Assembly: GCF_000429085.1 (NCBI RefSeq)
Contig: NZ_AUBE01000004.1
Location: 1 to 64,000, forward strand
Source of the DNA: Streptomyces flavidovirens DSM 40150
GTDB lineage: Bacteria > Actinomycetota > Actinomycetes > Streptomycetales > Streptomycetaceae
Direction: 5' to 3'
Length of the DNA: 64,000 nucleotides
Shown here: piece after piece, positions 47,451 to 56,095 of the stretch
How the letters are laid out: each line of letters opens with the position of its first letter
How positions within the stretch are numbered: position 1 is the stretch's first letter
The notes under the pieces: model-generated
What the model was told of the DNA's origin: nothing
What the model saw: the letters and a program-made list of their open reading frames with translations, nothing else
Databases searched by the model: none
Made by a program: the position numbers and the translations under genes

Positions 47451-49122
47451 GCCGGACGCCCTGGCCCCCTCTCCCGCCCCTTCGGCCCCTCCCACCCCAC
47501 CGGTTTCGCTGGCGGCGTTGCTGGCGCGGGAGGAGCTGGGCCTGCGCCGGATCGCGGGGCCCGAGGACGCGGATCTGCACTGGGTGCATACGTCGGAAAT
47601 GGGCGACCCGTACCCGTACCTGCTCGGCGGTGAGCTTCTCCTGACGGCGGGGGTCCAGCTGACGGACCCCGACCACTACGTCTCGCGGGTGGTGGCGGCG
47701 GGGGCGGCGGCGCTCGGCTTCGGTGTCGCGCCGGTGTACGACACGGTGCCGCCGGCCCTGGTGGCGGCCTGCGAGCGGTACGGGCTGCCGCTGGTGGAGG
47801 TGCCGCCGCCGACCACGTTCACGGCGATCGCCCGCGCGGTGTGGCGGCTGATGGCGGAGGCCCGCCACCGCGAGCTGCGGCGCGTCGCGCAGGCGCAGCA
47901 GGGCCTGGCCACGGCGGCGGCCCGGCCCGACCCGGTCCCGGCGGTGCTGCGGCAGCTGACCGCGCGGCTCGACGGGGCGTGGGCGGTGCTGCTGTCGGCG
48001 GAGGGGGCGCCGCTGGCCACGGCGGGGCGTCCGCCGTCGCCGGAAGCGCACGCGGCCCTGACCCGGCTCGCTCGCGTGGTCAACCCGCCGCAGCCGGAGC
48101 CGGCCGCGAGCGAGGCCGCCGCACCCGGCACCGCACCCACCGGCACGACCACGCCGGCGACCGGGCCCGCGCCCAGGTCTACACCCGCGACCGCGACCGG
48201 GGCCGCGCCCAAGACCACACCCGCACCTGCAACCGCGCCCGGCCCCACCCCCAGGACCACACCCACCCCCACGACCACGCCCGCCCCCAGGACCACCCCC
48301 GCATCCGCCACCGACACCGCCGGCGGCAGCCATCTCGCCGCCTATGCCCTCGCCGGCGGCCAGCGGCTCGTGCTCGGGGTGGCCTCGGACCGGCGCGAGG
48401 CCGGCGACCACACCATCGCGGGCGTCGCCGTCGTACTCCTGTCGCTGCTCACCACGCCGCATCAGGGGGCCGCGGAATCCGCCCGCGCCGCCGCGCTGGT
48501 GCGGCTGCTGCTCGGGGCGGACGCGGCCGAGGTGGCGCCGCTGCTCGGCGCGGGCGGGTGGACCGTGGTGCACGCCCGGCCGGTGGCCACCCCCGCCGGG
48601 CCCGATCCGCTGGCCGCCGCGGCGCTCGGCGCGGCCCTCGGCAGCGCGCTGGTGGACGCGACGGAGGAAGGGGTCGTACGGGTACTGCTCGCGGGCGACG
48701 CCCGCGAGATCGAGCCGCAGCCCGGCTGGACCCTCGGCGTCAGCTCCCCCGTACCCGCGTCCGACCTGCCCACCGCCGACCTCCGCGCCGAACGCGCCGT
48801 ACGCCGGGCCGAGGCCACCCGCAGCCCCCTCGTGCGCGACCGGGCCGAGACGGGCGAGGGGCTCGCCTCGCTGATCACCCCGGACGAGGCCCGGGCCCAC
48901 GCCCGCGTACAGCTCGCGCCGATCGCCGACTCCCCCGCCCTCACCGCCACCCTGCGCACCTGGCTCTCGCTGCACGGGAGCTGGGACCGTACGGCCGTCG
49001 CGCTCGACGTCCACCGCAACACGGTCCGCCAGCGCATCGCCCGCTGCGCGACCCTCCTCGACGCCGACCTGGACGACGCGGACGTACGGATGGACCTGTG
49101 GTTCGCGCTGCGCTGGCTGTGA
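47449..49122 (+). CDS. PucR-family transcriptional regulator with a long Thr/Pro linker
   Basis: A 557-residue regulator. The N-terminal purine-catabolism domain is 'VSLAALLAREELGLRRIAGP' to 'PLVEVPPPTTFTAIAR' (about residues 19-130). The C-terminal PucR HTH is 'LRTWLSLHGSWDRTAVALDVHRNTVRQRIARC' (about 510-541). Between them, residues about 221-292 are a low-complexity Thr/Pro/Ala/Gly tract absent from typical members. It probably senses the substrate of the divergent symporter-agmatinase-TPP operon. The start is uncertain between ATG 47449 and in-frame ATG 47434, both inside a palindrome and lacking a ribosome-binding site. Confidence 0.85.
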   Translation: MPDALAPSPAPSAPPTPPVSLAALLAREELGLRRIAGPEDADLHWVHTSEMGDPYPYLLGGELLLTAGVQLTDPDHYVSRVVAAGAAALGFGVAPVYDTVPPALVAACERYGLPLVEVPPPTTFTAIARAVWRLMAEARHRELRRVAQAQQGLATAAARPDPVPAVLRQLTARLDGAWAVLLSAEGAPLATAGRPPSPEAHAALTRLARVVNPPQPEPAASEAAAPGTAPTGTTTPATGPAPRSTPATATGAAPKTTPAPATAPGPTPRTTPTPTTTPAPRTTPASATDTAGGSHLAAYALAGGQRLVLGVASDRREAGDHTIAGVAVVLLSLLTTPHQGAAESARAAALVRLLLGADAAEVAPLLGAGGWTVVHARPVATPAGPDPLAAAALGAALGSALVDATEEGVVRVLLAGDAREIEPQPGWTLGVSSPVPASDLPTADLRAERAVRRAEATRSPLVRDRAETGEGLASLITPDEARAHARVQLAPIADSPALTATLRTWLSLHGSWDRTAVALDVHRNTVRQRIARCATLLDADLDDADVRMDLWFALRWL

Positions 49123-49181
49123 CGCGTACGACCGCCCCGGAGCCTGGACAGCGCTGGTGACCAACCGGTAACTTCGGGCTG

Positions 49182-49195
49182 AGCAAGCGCTTAGA
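49182..49195 (+). promoter_or_regulatory. AAGCGCTT palindrome upstream of the acyl-CoA dehydrogenase
   Basis: AGCAAGCGCTT (49182-49192) contains a perfect 8-bp palindrome, about 90 bp before the gene start. The same 11 bases occur in the LacI operator at 29774-29784. It may bind a TetR- or LacI-type regulator. Confidence 0.4.
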
Positions 49196-49283
49196 ACAGC
49201 AGCGTCAATTGAGCAACCCAAACGGCGAGCAACCACCTCCGCGAGAGCGGCGGCGGTTTAGCCGCAAAGGAAGGGGGCGTCCC

Positions 49284-50441
49284 GTGCGCCGGACCGTATT
49301 CAACGAGGACCACCAGGCGTTCCGGGAGACCATCCGCGCCTTCATCGAGGCCGAGGTCGTCCCCGTCTACGACGAGTGGTTCGCCGCCGGACAGGCGCCG
49401 CGCGACTTCTACTACAAGCTCGGTGAGCTGGGCGTCTTCGGTATCCGGGTCCCCGAGGAGTACGGCGGCGCGGGCATCGAGTCGCACAAGTACGAGGCCG
49501 TGATGTACGAGGAGACCGCGCGCGCGGGAGTCTCCTTCGGTGGCTCCGGGGTGCACGTGCTGCTCGGCCTGCCGTACATCGAGATGCTCGCCACCGACGA
49601 GCAGAAGAAGCGCTACCTGCCGAAGTTCGTGTCCGGCGAGGAGATGTGGGCGCTGGCGATGACCGAGCCGGGCACCGGCTCCGACGTCGCGGGCATGAAG
49701 ACCACCGCCAAGCTCTCCGAGGACGGCACGCACTACGTCCTCAACGGCGCCAAGACCTTCATCACCGGCGGTGTGCACGCCGACCGCGTCATCGTGTGCG
49801 CCCGCACCTCCGCCCCGCGCGAGGACGACCGCCGCTTCGGCATCTCCCTGTTCGCCGTGGACACCCAGTCCGAGGGTTATTCGGTGGGCCGCAAGCTGGA
49901 CAAGCTCGGTCTGAAGACCTCCGACACCGCCGAGCTGGCGTTCGTCGACGTGAAGGTCCCCGTCGACGACCTGCTCGGCGAGGAGAACAAGGGCTTCGGC
50001 TACCTGGGCAAGAACCTGGCCTCCGAGCGCTGGGGCATCGCCTTCGGCGCGTACGCGCAGGCCAAGGCCGCCATCCGGTTCGCCCAGCAGTACGTGCAGG
50101 AGCGCACGGTCTTCGGCAAGCCGGTGGCCGCCTTCCAGAACACCAAGTTCGAACTGGCCGGCTGCCAGGCCGAGGTGGACGCCGCCGAGGCCGTCGTCGA
50201 CCGCGCCCTGGAGGCCCTGGACGCGGGCGAGCTGACCCCCGCCGAGGCCGCGTCCGCGAAGCTGTTCGCCACCGAGGTCGCGCACCGCGTCATCGACAAG
50301 TGCCTCCAGCTGCACGGCGGTTACGGCTTCATGAACGAGTACCCGATCGCCCGCCTGTACGCGGACAACCGCGTGAACCGCATCTACGGCGGCACCAGCG
50401 AGGTCATGAAGATGATCATCGCGAAGGACATGGGCCTGTAG
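49284..50441 (+). CDS. Acyl-CoA dehydrogenase
   Basis: A 385-residue FAD flavoprotein of the ACAD family. 'MTEPGTGSDVAGMKTTAKL' and 'QLHGGYGFMNEYPIARLYADNRVNRIYGGTSEVMKMIIAKDMGL' are the two family signatures. In the position of the usual catalytic base is a region with Glu in 'NRIYGGTSE'-type context. It oxidises an acyl-CoA to enoyl-CoA. The GTG at 49284 is chosen for AAGGAAGGGGG upstream and because it gives the usual length; the frame is open 25 codons further. Substrate length unknown. Confidence 0.92.
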   Translation: MRRTVFNEDHQAFRETIRAFIEAEVVPVYDEWFAAGQAPRDFYYKLGELGVFGIRVPEEYGGAGIESHKYEAVMYEETARAGVSFGGSGVHVLLGLPYIEMLATDEQKKRYLPKFVSGEEMWALAMTEPGTGSDVAGMKTTAKLSEDGTHYVLNGAKTFITGGVHADRVIVCARTSAPREDDRRFGISLFAVDTQSEGYSVGRKLDKLGLKTSDTAELAFVDVKVPVDDLLGEENKGFGYLGKNLASERWGIAFGAYAQAKAAIRFAQQYVQERTVFGKPVAAFQNTKFELAGCQAEVDAAEAVVDRALEALDAGELTPAEAASAKLFATEVAHRVIDKCLQLHGGYGFMNEYPIARLYADNRVNRIYGGTSEVMKMIIAKDMGL

Positions 50442-50472
50442 GACCCACCCTGTCGACGTGTAGACATCCCTT

Positions 50473-51345
50473 ATGCACAAGGAACTTGACGCCCTCCTCG
50501 ATCTCCTCGACCTGGAGCAGATCGAGGAGGACATCTTCCGAGGCGTGAGCCGTTCGGCGATCATCCCCCGCGTGTTCGGCGGTCAGGTCGCCGCCCAGGC
50601 TCTCGTCGCGGCGGGCCGCACCGTCCCCGAAGACCGTCTCGCGCACTCCCTGCACGCGTACTTCCTGCGCGCGGGCGACCCGGGCGCGCCCATCGTCTAC
50701 ACCGTCGACCGCATCCGCGACGGCCGCTCCTTCACCACGCGCCGCGTCGTCGCCGTCCAGCACGGCCAGCCGGTATTCCATCTCTCCGCGTCCTTCCAGA
50801 CGTACGAGGAGGGCATGGAGCACCAGGCGCCCATGCCACCCGCTCCGGACCCCGAGACGCTCCCGACGGCCGCCCAGATGCTGCCCAAGTACGCCGGCCA
50901 CTTCCTCGACGCGGGCGTCGTCGACCGCATGCTCGAAGCCCGCGCGGCGGTCGATCTGCGGTACGTCGACGCACCGCCGTACGGCAGCATCGGCGAACCG
51001 CGCGAGCCGCGCTCGCAGGTCTGGTTCCGTACGAACGGCAAGCTCGCCGACGACCCGCTCCTGCACGTGTGCCTCGCCACGTACGTCTCCGACATGACGC
51101 TGCTCGACTCGGTGCTGCTCGCGCACGGGCGCGGCGGCTGGGCCACCGGCGATGTGGTCGGCGCGTCGCTCGACCACGCGATGTGGTTCCACCGGCCGTT
51201 CCGGGCCGACGAATGGCTGCTGTACGACCAGGAGTCGCCGTCCGCGTCGGGCGGGCGGGGCCTGGGGCAGGCCAGGATCTACACGCAGGACGGCCGGCTG
51301 GCGATCTCCGTCATCCAGGAGGGCGTGGTCCGCGTACCACGCTGA
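50473..51345 (+). CDS. tesB: Acyl-CoA thioesterase II
   Basis: A 290-residue double hot-dog thioesterase that hydrolyses acyl-CoA to free acid and CoA. Typical TesB blocks: 'FRGVSRSAIIPRVFGGQVAAQALVAAGRTV', 'LHAYFLRAGDPGAPIVYTVDRIRDGRSFTTRRVVAVQ' and the C-terminal 'SLDHAMWFHRPFRADEWLLYDQESPSASGGRG' with the catalytic Asp, Thr/Ser and Gln region ('GRGLGQARIYTQDG'). It starts 31 bp after the acyl-CoA dehydrogenase and has no ribosome-binding site; a -10-like TAGACA sits 7 bp before the ATG, hinting at a leaderless transcript. Confidence 0.93.
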   Translation: MHKELDALLDLLDLEQIEEDIFRGVSRSAIIPRVFGGQVAAQALVAAGRTVPEDRLAHSLHAYFLRAGDPGAPIVYTVDRIRDGRSFTTRRVVAVQHGQPVFHLSASFQTYEEGMEHQAPMPPAPDPETLPTAAQMLPKYAGHFLDAGVVDRMLEARAAVDLRYVDAPPYGSIGEPREPRSQVWFRTNGKLADDPLLHVCLATYVSDMTLLDSVLLAHGRGGWATGDVVGASLDHAMWFHRPFRADEWLLYDQESPSASGGRGLGQARIYTQDGRLAISVIQEGVVRVPR

Positions 51346-51365
51346 CCGCTGCCTGCTGGTTTACG

Positions 51366-52166
51366 TCAGGAGGCCGAGCCGGCACCGTCCGACAGGCCGG
51401 CCGAGTCCAGCAGGTACGCCGTCATCGGGTCGTAGAAGCGCGGGTCGGTGACGTGGTCGTCGAGCGGGACGGTGACCTGGAGCGTGCCTTCCGCCTCTGC
51501 GATGAAGAGCGCCGGGTCGTTGCAGTCGGCGTATCCGACGGCGTCGATTCCGCGCTGTCCCGCGCAGCCCGCCCACCCGTGGTCCGCGACGACCAGGTCG
51601 GGCAGCGGCCGCCCCTCGTGCTCCATACCGTTGAGGATCGCCGCCATGGGCTCGGGCGAGTGCGTGTGCCAGAGCGTCGCGCCGCGCTCCAGCATCGCGA
51701 CGTCCGCGAACTGGAACACCATGCCCTCGTCGGCCATGAGCCCGCCCGGAATGCGTACGATCTCGCAGCCGGCGCGGCGCAGCGCGTCCGCGGTCTGCCG
51801 GTGTACGTCGAGCAGCCCGCCCGGGTGCCCGGTCGCGAACAGCACCCGCTCCTTGCCCGCGGCGGCCTTGCGCAGCCGCGCCGCCATCCGCTCCAGCGCG
51901 TCGACCGTCAGCTCGGGGTCGATGGTGTCCTGGCCCATGCGGTGCTCGGGGTCGTCGTTGACGCCGCAGCGCTCCGCCATCACGGCGAGAACGTCCTGCT
52001 CGTCGGTCCAGCGGTCACCGAGTTCGAGACCGAGCCAGTAGTGGCGGTCGCCGTTCGCGAGCTTGCGGTAGTGGGAGAGGTTGTTGTCGCGGGGGGTGGC
52101 GACGTCACCGGCGATGCGGGTGCGGGCGAGGTGGTCGACAAGGGCGGCTCGGCTGGGTATCGGCAT
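51366..52166 (-). CDS. Putative phosphatase (uncharacterised actinobacterial family)
   Basis: A 266-residue cytoplasmic protein often labelled phosphatase in actinobacteria. Visible blocks: 'DNNLSHYRKLANGDRHYWLGLELGDRW', 'LFATGHPGGLLDVHRQTADALRRAG', 'MVFQFADVAML', 'TLWHTHSPEPM' and 'LPDLVVADHGWAGCAGQRGIDAVGYADCNDPALFIAEAEG'. His and Asp residues in these blocks could bind metal. No classical phosphatase motif (DXDX, CX5R, HX) is obvious, so the function is uncertain. It converges with tesB. Confidence 0.7.
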   Translation of the reverse strand: MPIPSRAALVDHLARTRIAGDVATPRDNNLSHYRKLANGDRHYWLGLELGDRWTDEQDVLAVMAERCGVNDDPEHRMGQDTIDPELTVDALERMAARLRKAAAGKERVLFATGHPGGLLDVHRQTADALRRAGCEIVRIPGGLMADEGMVFQFADVAMLERGATLWHTHSPEPMAAILNGMEHEGRPLPDLVVADHGWAGCAGQRGIDAVGYADCNDPALFIAEAEGTLQVTVPLDDHVTDPRFYDPMTAYLLDSAGLSDGAGSAS

Positions 52167-52255
52167 GAGCCCATTGTGCCGTCCGCCTCCGCCCCCCGTC
52201 CGGCAAAGCCACCGCAGCCTGCGAGGCAACCCCCGTCCGCCGAACTCGCCACCGC

Positions 52256-52429
52256 CCGGCAAATCCAGCCCATCCACCGAACTCACCGCCACCCGGCCGG
52301 CTCCCCGCCACCCGGCTGACTCACCGCCGCCCGGCAAATCCAGCCCGTCCACGAAACCCGCCACCGTCCGGCAAATCCAGCCCGTCCGGCGTTTGAGGAC
52401 CGGGGCCCGGGGCGGAGCCCCGGCGGGGC
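52256..52429. repeat. Degenerate intergenic repeat array ending in a hairpin
   Basis: CCGGCAAATCCAGCCC occurs three times (52256-52271, 52331-52346, 52368-52383). The last copy continues into GTCCGGCGTTTGAGGAC, and that composite is one I remember as a frequent intergenic element in Streptomyces. A hairpin, CCCGGGGC-GGA-GCCCCGG (about 52407-52424), then leads into the TetR gene stop. No gene is present. Confidence 0.7.
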
Positions 52430-53050
52430 TCAGGCCGCCGTCCGTGGCGCGAGGGCCGCGAACGCGCCGTGGGCCAGCCGGCGCAGCAGGCCCTCCATCG
52501 CCGCCCGCCCCGGCAGGCCGTTGCCGTACGCCCCCAGGTGCGGTGTCGAGTTGAGCAGCCCGAACACCGCGTGCACGGCCGACCGTGCCTCCGCCTCCGG
52601 TACGTCGGGGTTCAGCTCCCGTACGACGGTGACCCACAGCTCGACGTACTGCCGCTGGAGCTGACGCACCCGCTTGCGGTCGCTCTCCCTGAGCCGGTCC
52701 AGTTCGCGGTCGTGCAGGGTGATCAGCGGCCGGTCGTCGAGCGCGAAGTCGATGTGACCGTCGATGAGGGAGCCCAGGACGGCTGCCGGGCTGTCGGCGG
52801 ACTCCGCGGCGGCGCGCTGCCTGCCGCCGTCCAGCAGCCGCTCGCTGATGCCGACGAGCAGCTCGGCGAGCATGGCGTCCTTGCCCGGGAAGTGGCGGTA
52901 GAGACCAGGGCCGCTGATGCCGACGGCGGCGCCTATCTCGTCGACGCCCACGCCGTGGAAGCCGCGCTCGGCAAAGAGGCGGGCGGCCTCCTTGAGGATC
53001 TGCTCGCGGCGGGTCGGGGCCGCGACGCGGGCGGCGGCGTTGGTGCTCAT
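52430..53050 (-). CDS. TetR-family regulator of the acyl-CoA carboxylase operon
   Basis: A 206-residue TetR repressor. The HTH is at about 15-60 ('RREQILKEAARLFAERGFHGVGVDEIGAAVGISGPGLYRHFPGKDAML'). The C-terminal helical domain carries ligand-binding residues and 'ELDRLRESDRKRVRQLQRQYVELW'. Its own upstream region and the accD region share the same GTTAGCGCTCGTTAAC-type site, so it most likely represses itself and the leucine-type degradation operon, responding to an acyl-CoA. I recall a TetR gene at this position in S. coelicolor. Confidence 0.88.
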   Translation of the reverse strand: MSTNAAARVAAPTRREQILKEAARLFAERGFHGVGVDEIGAAVGISGPGLYRHFPGKDAMLAELLVGISERLLDGGRQRAAAESADSPAAVLGSLIDGHIDFALDDRPLITLHDRELDRLRESDRKRVRQLQRQYVELWVTVVRELNPDVPEAEARSAVHAVFGLLNSTPHLGAYGNGLPGRAAMEGLLRRLAHGAFAALAPRTAA

Positions 53051-53071
53051 GACGCCATTCTAAACCGGCGT

Positions 53072-53087
53072 GTTAGCGCTCGTTAAC
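53072..53087. promoter_or_regulatory. TetR operator upstream of its own gene
   Basis: GTTAGCGCTCGTTAAC is an imperfect inverted repeat (GTTAxCG/CGxTAAC) 22 bp before the tetR-type ATG. It overlaps the stop codon of the neighbouring DUF418 gene. The identical 16-mer recurs at 54399-54414. Confidence 0.85.
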
Positions 53088-54302
53088 CTGACGGGGGCGC
53101 TCGCGCAAGTGGGTGAACGCGCGCAGCACCCATTCCACGGGACCGAGCCGGTACCGCCGCATGAGCGGGCCACTGAGCGCGAGCTGCGCCGCGTACAGTA
53201 CGAGCGCTATACAGACGGGGGCGGCGATGCCCAGGCGTCCGTACAGGCCGAGACCGTACCCGGTGAAGATCAGTGCCATGACCAGCGACTGGGTGAGGTA
53301 ATGGGTCAGTGCCATGCGCCCGGCGGCTGCGAGCACCCCGGCGGCCCGCGCCCCGCCCGGCGTACCGAACCAGAGCAGCAGCCCGGCGACGTACGCCGCA
53401 CTGAGTGCCGGTGCCACGACGACGCCGGTTATACCGGCGAGCAACTCCCAGCGGGGGGAGAGCGGGCCTGCGACGCCGGCGGCCGAGAAGGCGGTGGCGG
53501 GCACGCCCACGCACAGGCCGGCCACGAGGACGCGCCGCAGAGCGACCCGGCCGACGCGCGTGAGCCACTGCCGCTTGCCGGCCGAGAGCCCCAGCAGGAA
53601 GGCGGCGACGACGAAGCCGCTCATGGTGAACAGCGCGAGGACGGCGAACGGCAGCTCGCCCAGGTTCGCGCCGACGACGTCGGTGAAACCGCCCCGGTAG
53701 GCAGCGGTGAGTTCGGCGGCTTCGGCGGCCACGGCAGCCTGCGCGGCCCCGTCGTCGGGACCTGCCGGCGTGCCGAGCACGCCGAGCAGCAGCAGAAGCG
53801 AGCCGAAAACGCCCCACACCCAGAGCGCGGCGCGGTACGCCCCTTCGGGGGTGGCCCGGCGGGCGGCGAAGAGGATCAGGCCGAGCAGGGCATACGTCGT
53901 CAGGATGTCGCCGATGTAGAGGAACACCACGTGCAGGGCCCCGAGGACGAACAGCCCCAGCAGCCGCCGCATCGTCCGCGGCCCGAAGCGGGCGCCGGCG
54001 CGCTCGGCCGAGGCGGCCTGGAGGGTGAAGCTGTAGCCGAAGAGGAACGAGAAGAGCAGATAGAACTTGCCCTGCGCGAGGAAGTCGACCAGCCACAGGG
54101 TCACGGTGTCGGCGGTGGCGGGCGGACGGCCGCCCAGCAGGCCGTACGGGCCCGCCATGGTCAAGGTGTTGACCAGCAGGATGCCCAGGAGCGCGAAGCC
54201 GCGGAGGGCGTCGACCTCCAGGACGCGCTGTCGCGGCTGCGGCTGTATCGCCGTGTCCTGTATCGCCGCGCCGTGTATCGCCGTGTCCCGCAGTGTCGTC
54301 AC
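53073..54302 (-). CDS. DUF418 integral membrane protein
   Basis: A 409-residue membrane protein with about 9-10 hydrophobic segments. 'VLEVDALRGFALLGILLVNTLTM' is the N-terminal DUF418 signature. 'MALTHYLTQSLVMALIFTGYGLGLYGRLG' and the ending 'RYRLGPVEWVLRAFTHLRER' belong to the C-terminal family block. The family is of unknown function and may act as a transporter or acyltransferase-like enzyme. The start is likely GTG 54302 (GGGGACGGGA upstream); the first 21 residues encode a repeated X-T-A-I-Q motif from 15-bp DNA units. Confidence 0.85.
   Translation of the reverse strand: MTTLRDTAIHGAAIQDTAIQPQPRQRVLEVDALRGFALLGILLVNTLTMAGPYGLLGGRPPATADTVTLWLVDFLAQGKFYLLFSFLFGYSFTLQAASAERAGARFGPRTMRRLLGLFVLGALHVVFLYIGDILTTYALLGLILFAARRATPEGAYRAALWVWGVFGSLLLLLGVLGTPAGPDDGAAQAAVAAEAAELTAAYRGGFTDVVGANLGELPFAVLALFTMSGFVVAAFLLGLSAGKRQWLTRVGRVALRRVLVAGLCVGVPATAFSAAGVAGPLSPRWELLAGITGVVVAPALSAAYVAGLLLWFGTPGGARAAGVLAAAGRMALTHYLTQSLVMALIFTGYGLGLYGRLGIAAPVCIALVLYAAQLALSGPLMRRYRLGPVEWVLRAFTHLRERPRQVNER
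54244..54288 (-). repeat. Three 15-bp in-frame tandem repeats in the DUF418 gene
   Basis: Units TGTATCGCCGTGTCC at 54244-54258, a variant at 54259-54273 and again the first form at 54274-54288. On the coding strand they give 'DTAIH', 'GAAIQ' and 'DTAIQ' near the N-terminus, before the first membrane helix. Confidence 0.85.
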
Positions 54303-54398
54303 AAGTCCCGTCCCCGTGTGTGGCCGGGTCAGATCCTGACACGTCCGGATCTTGAACACGTCATACCGAAGGAGGAATCCACAGCCCTGGACACGTCG

Positions 54399-54440
54399 GT
54401 TAGCGCTCGTTAACCTGAAAGGGCGTTAACGCTCACTAAC
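54399..54440 (+). promoter_or_regulatory. Paired TetR operators before the carboxylase operon
   Basis: GTTAGCGCTCGTTAAC (54399-54414) and GTTAACGCTCACTAAC (54425-54440) lie 26 bp apart, 32-73 bp before the accD start. The first copy is identical to the site before the TetR gene (53072-53087). Confidence 0.88.
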
Positions 54441-54471
54441 ATCACATCGACCGGGCAAGGGGGCTCAGGAG

Positions 54472-56088
<1,617 letters not shown>

Positions 56089-56095
56089 GAGACAG

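Noticed and set aside
52430..54302. Reading DUF418 and the TetR gene as one co-transcribed repressor unit only
   Set aside because: The operator between them and tetR's own start signals suggest a separate promoter at 53072-53087, though read-through remains possible.
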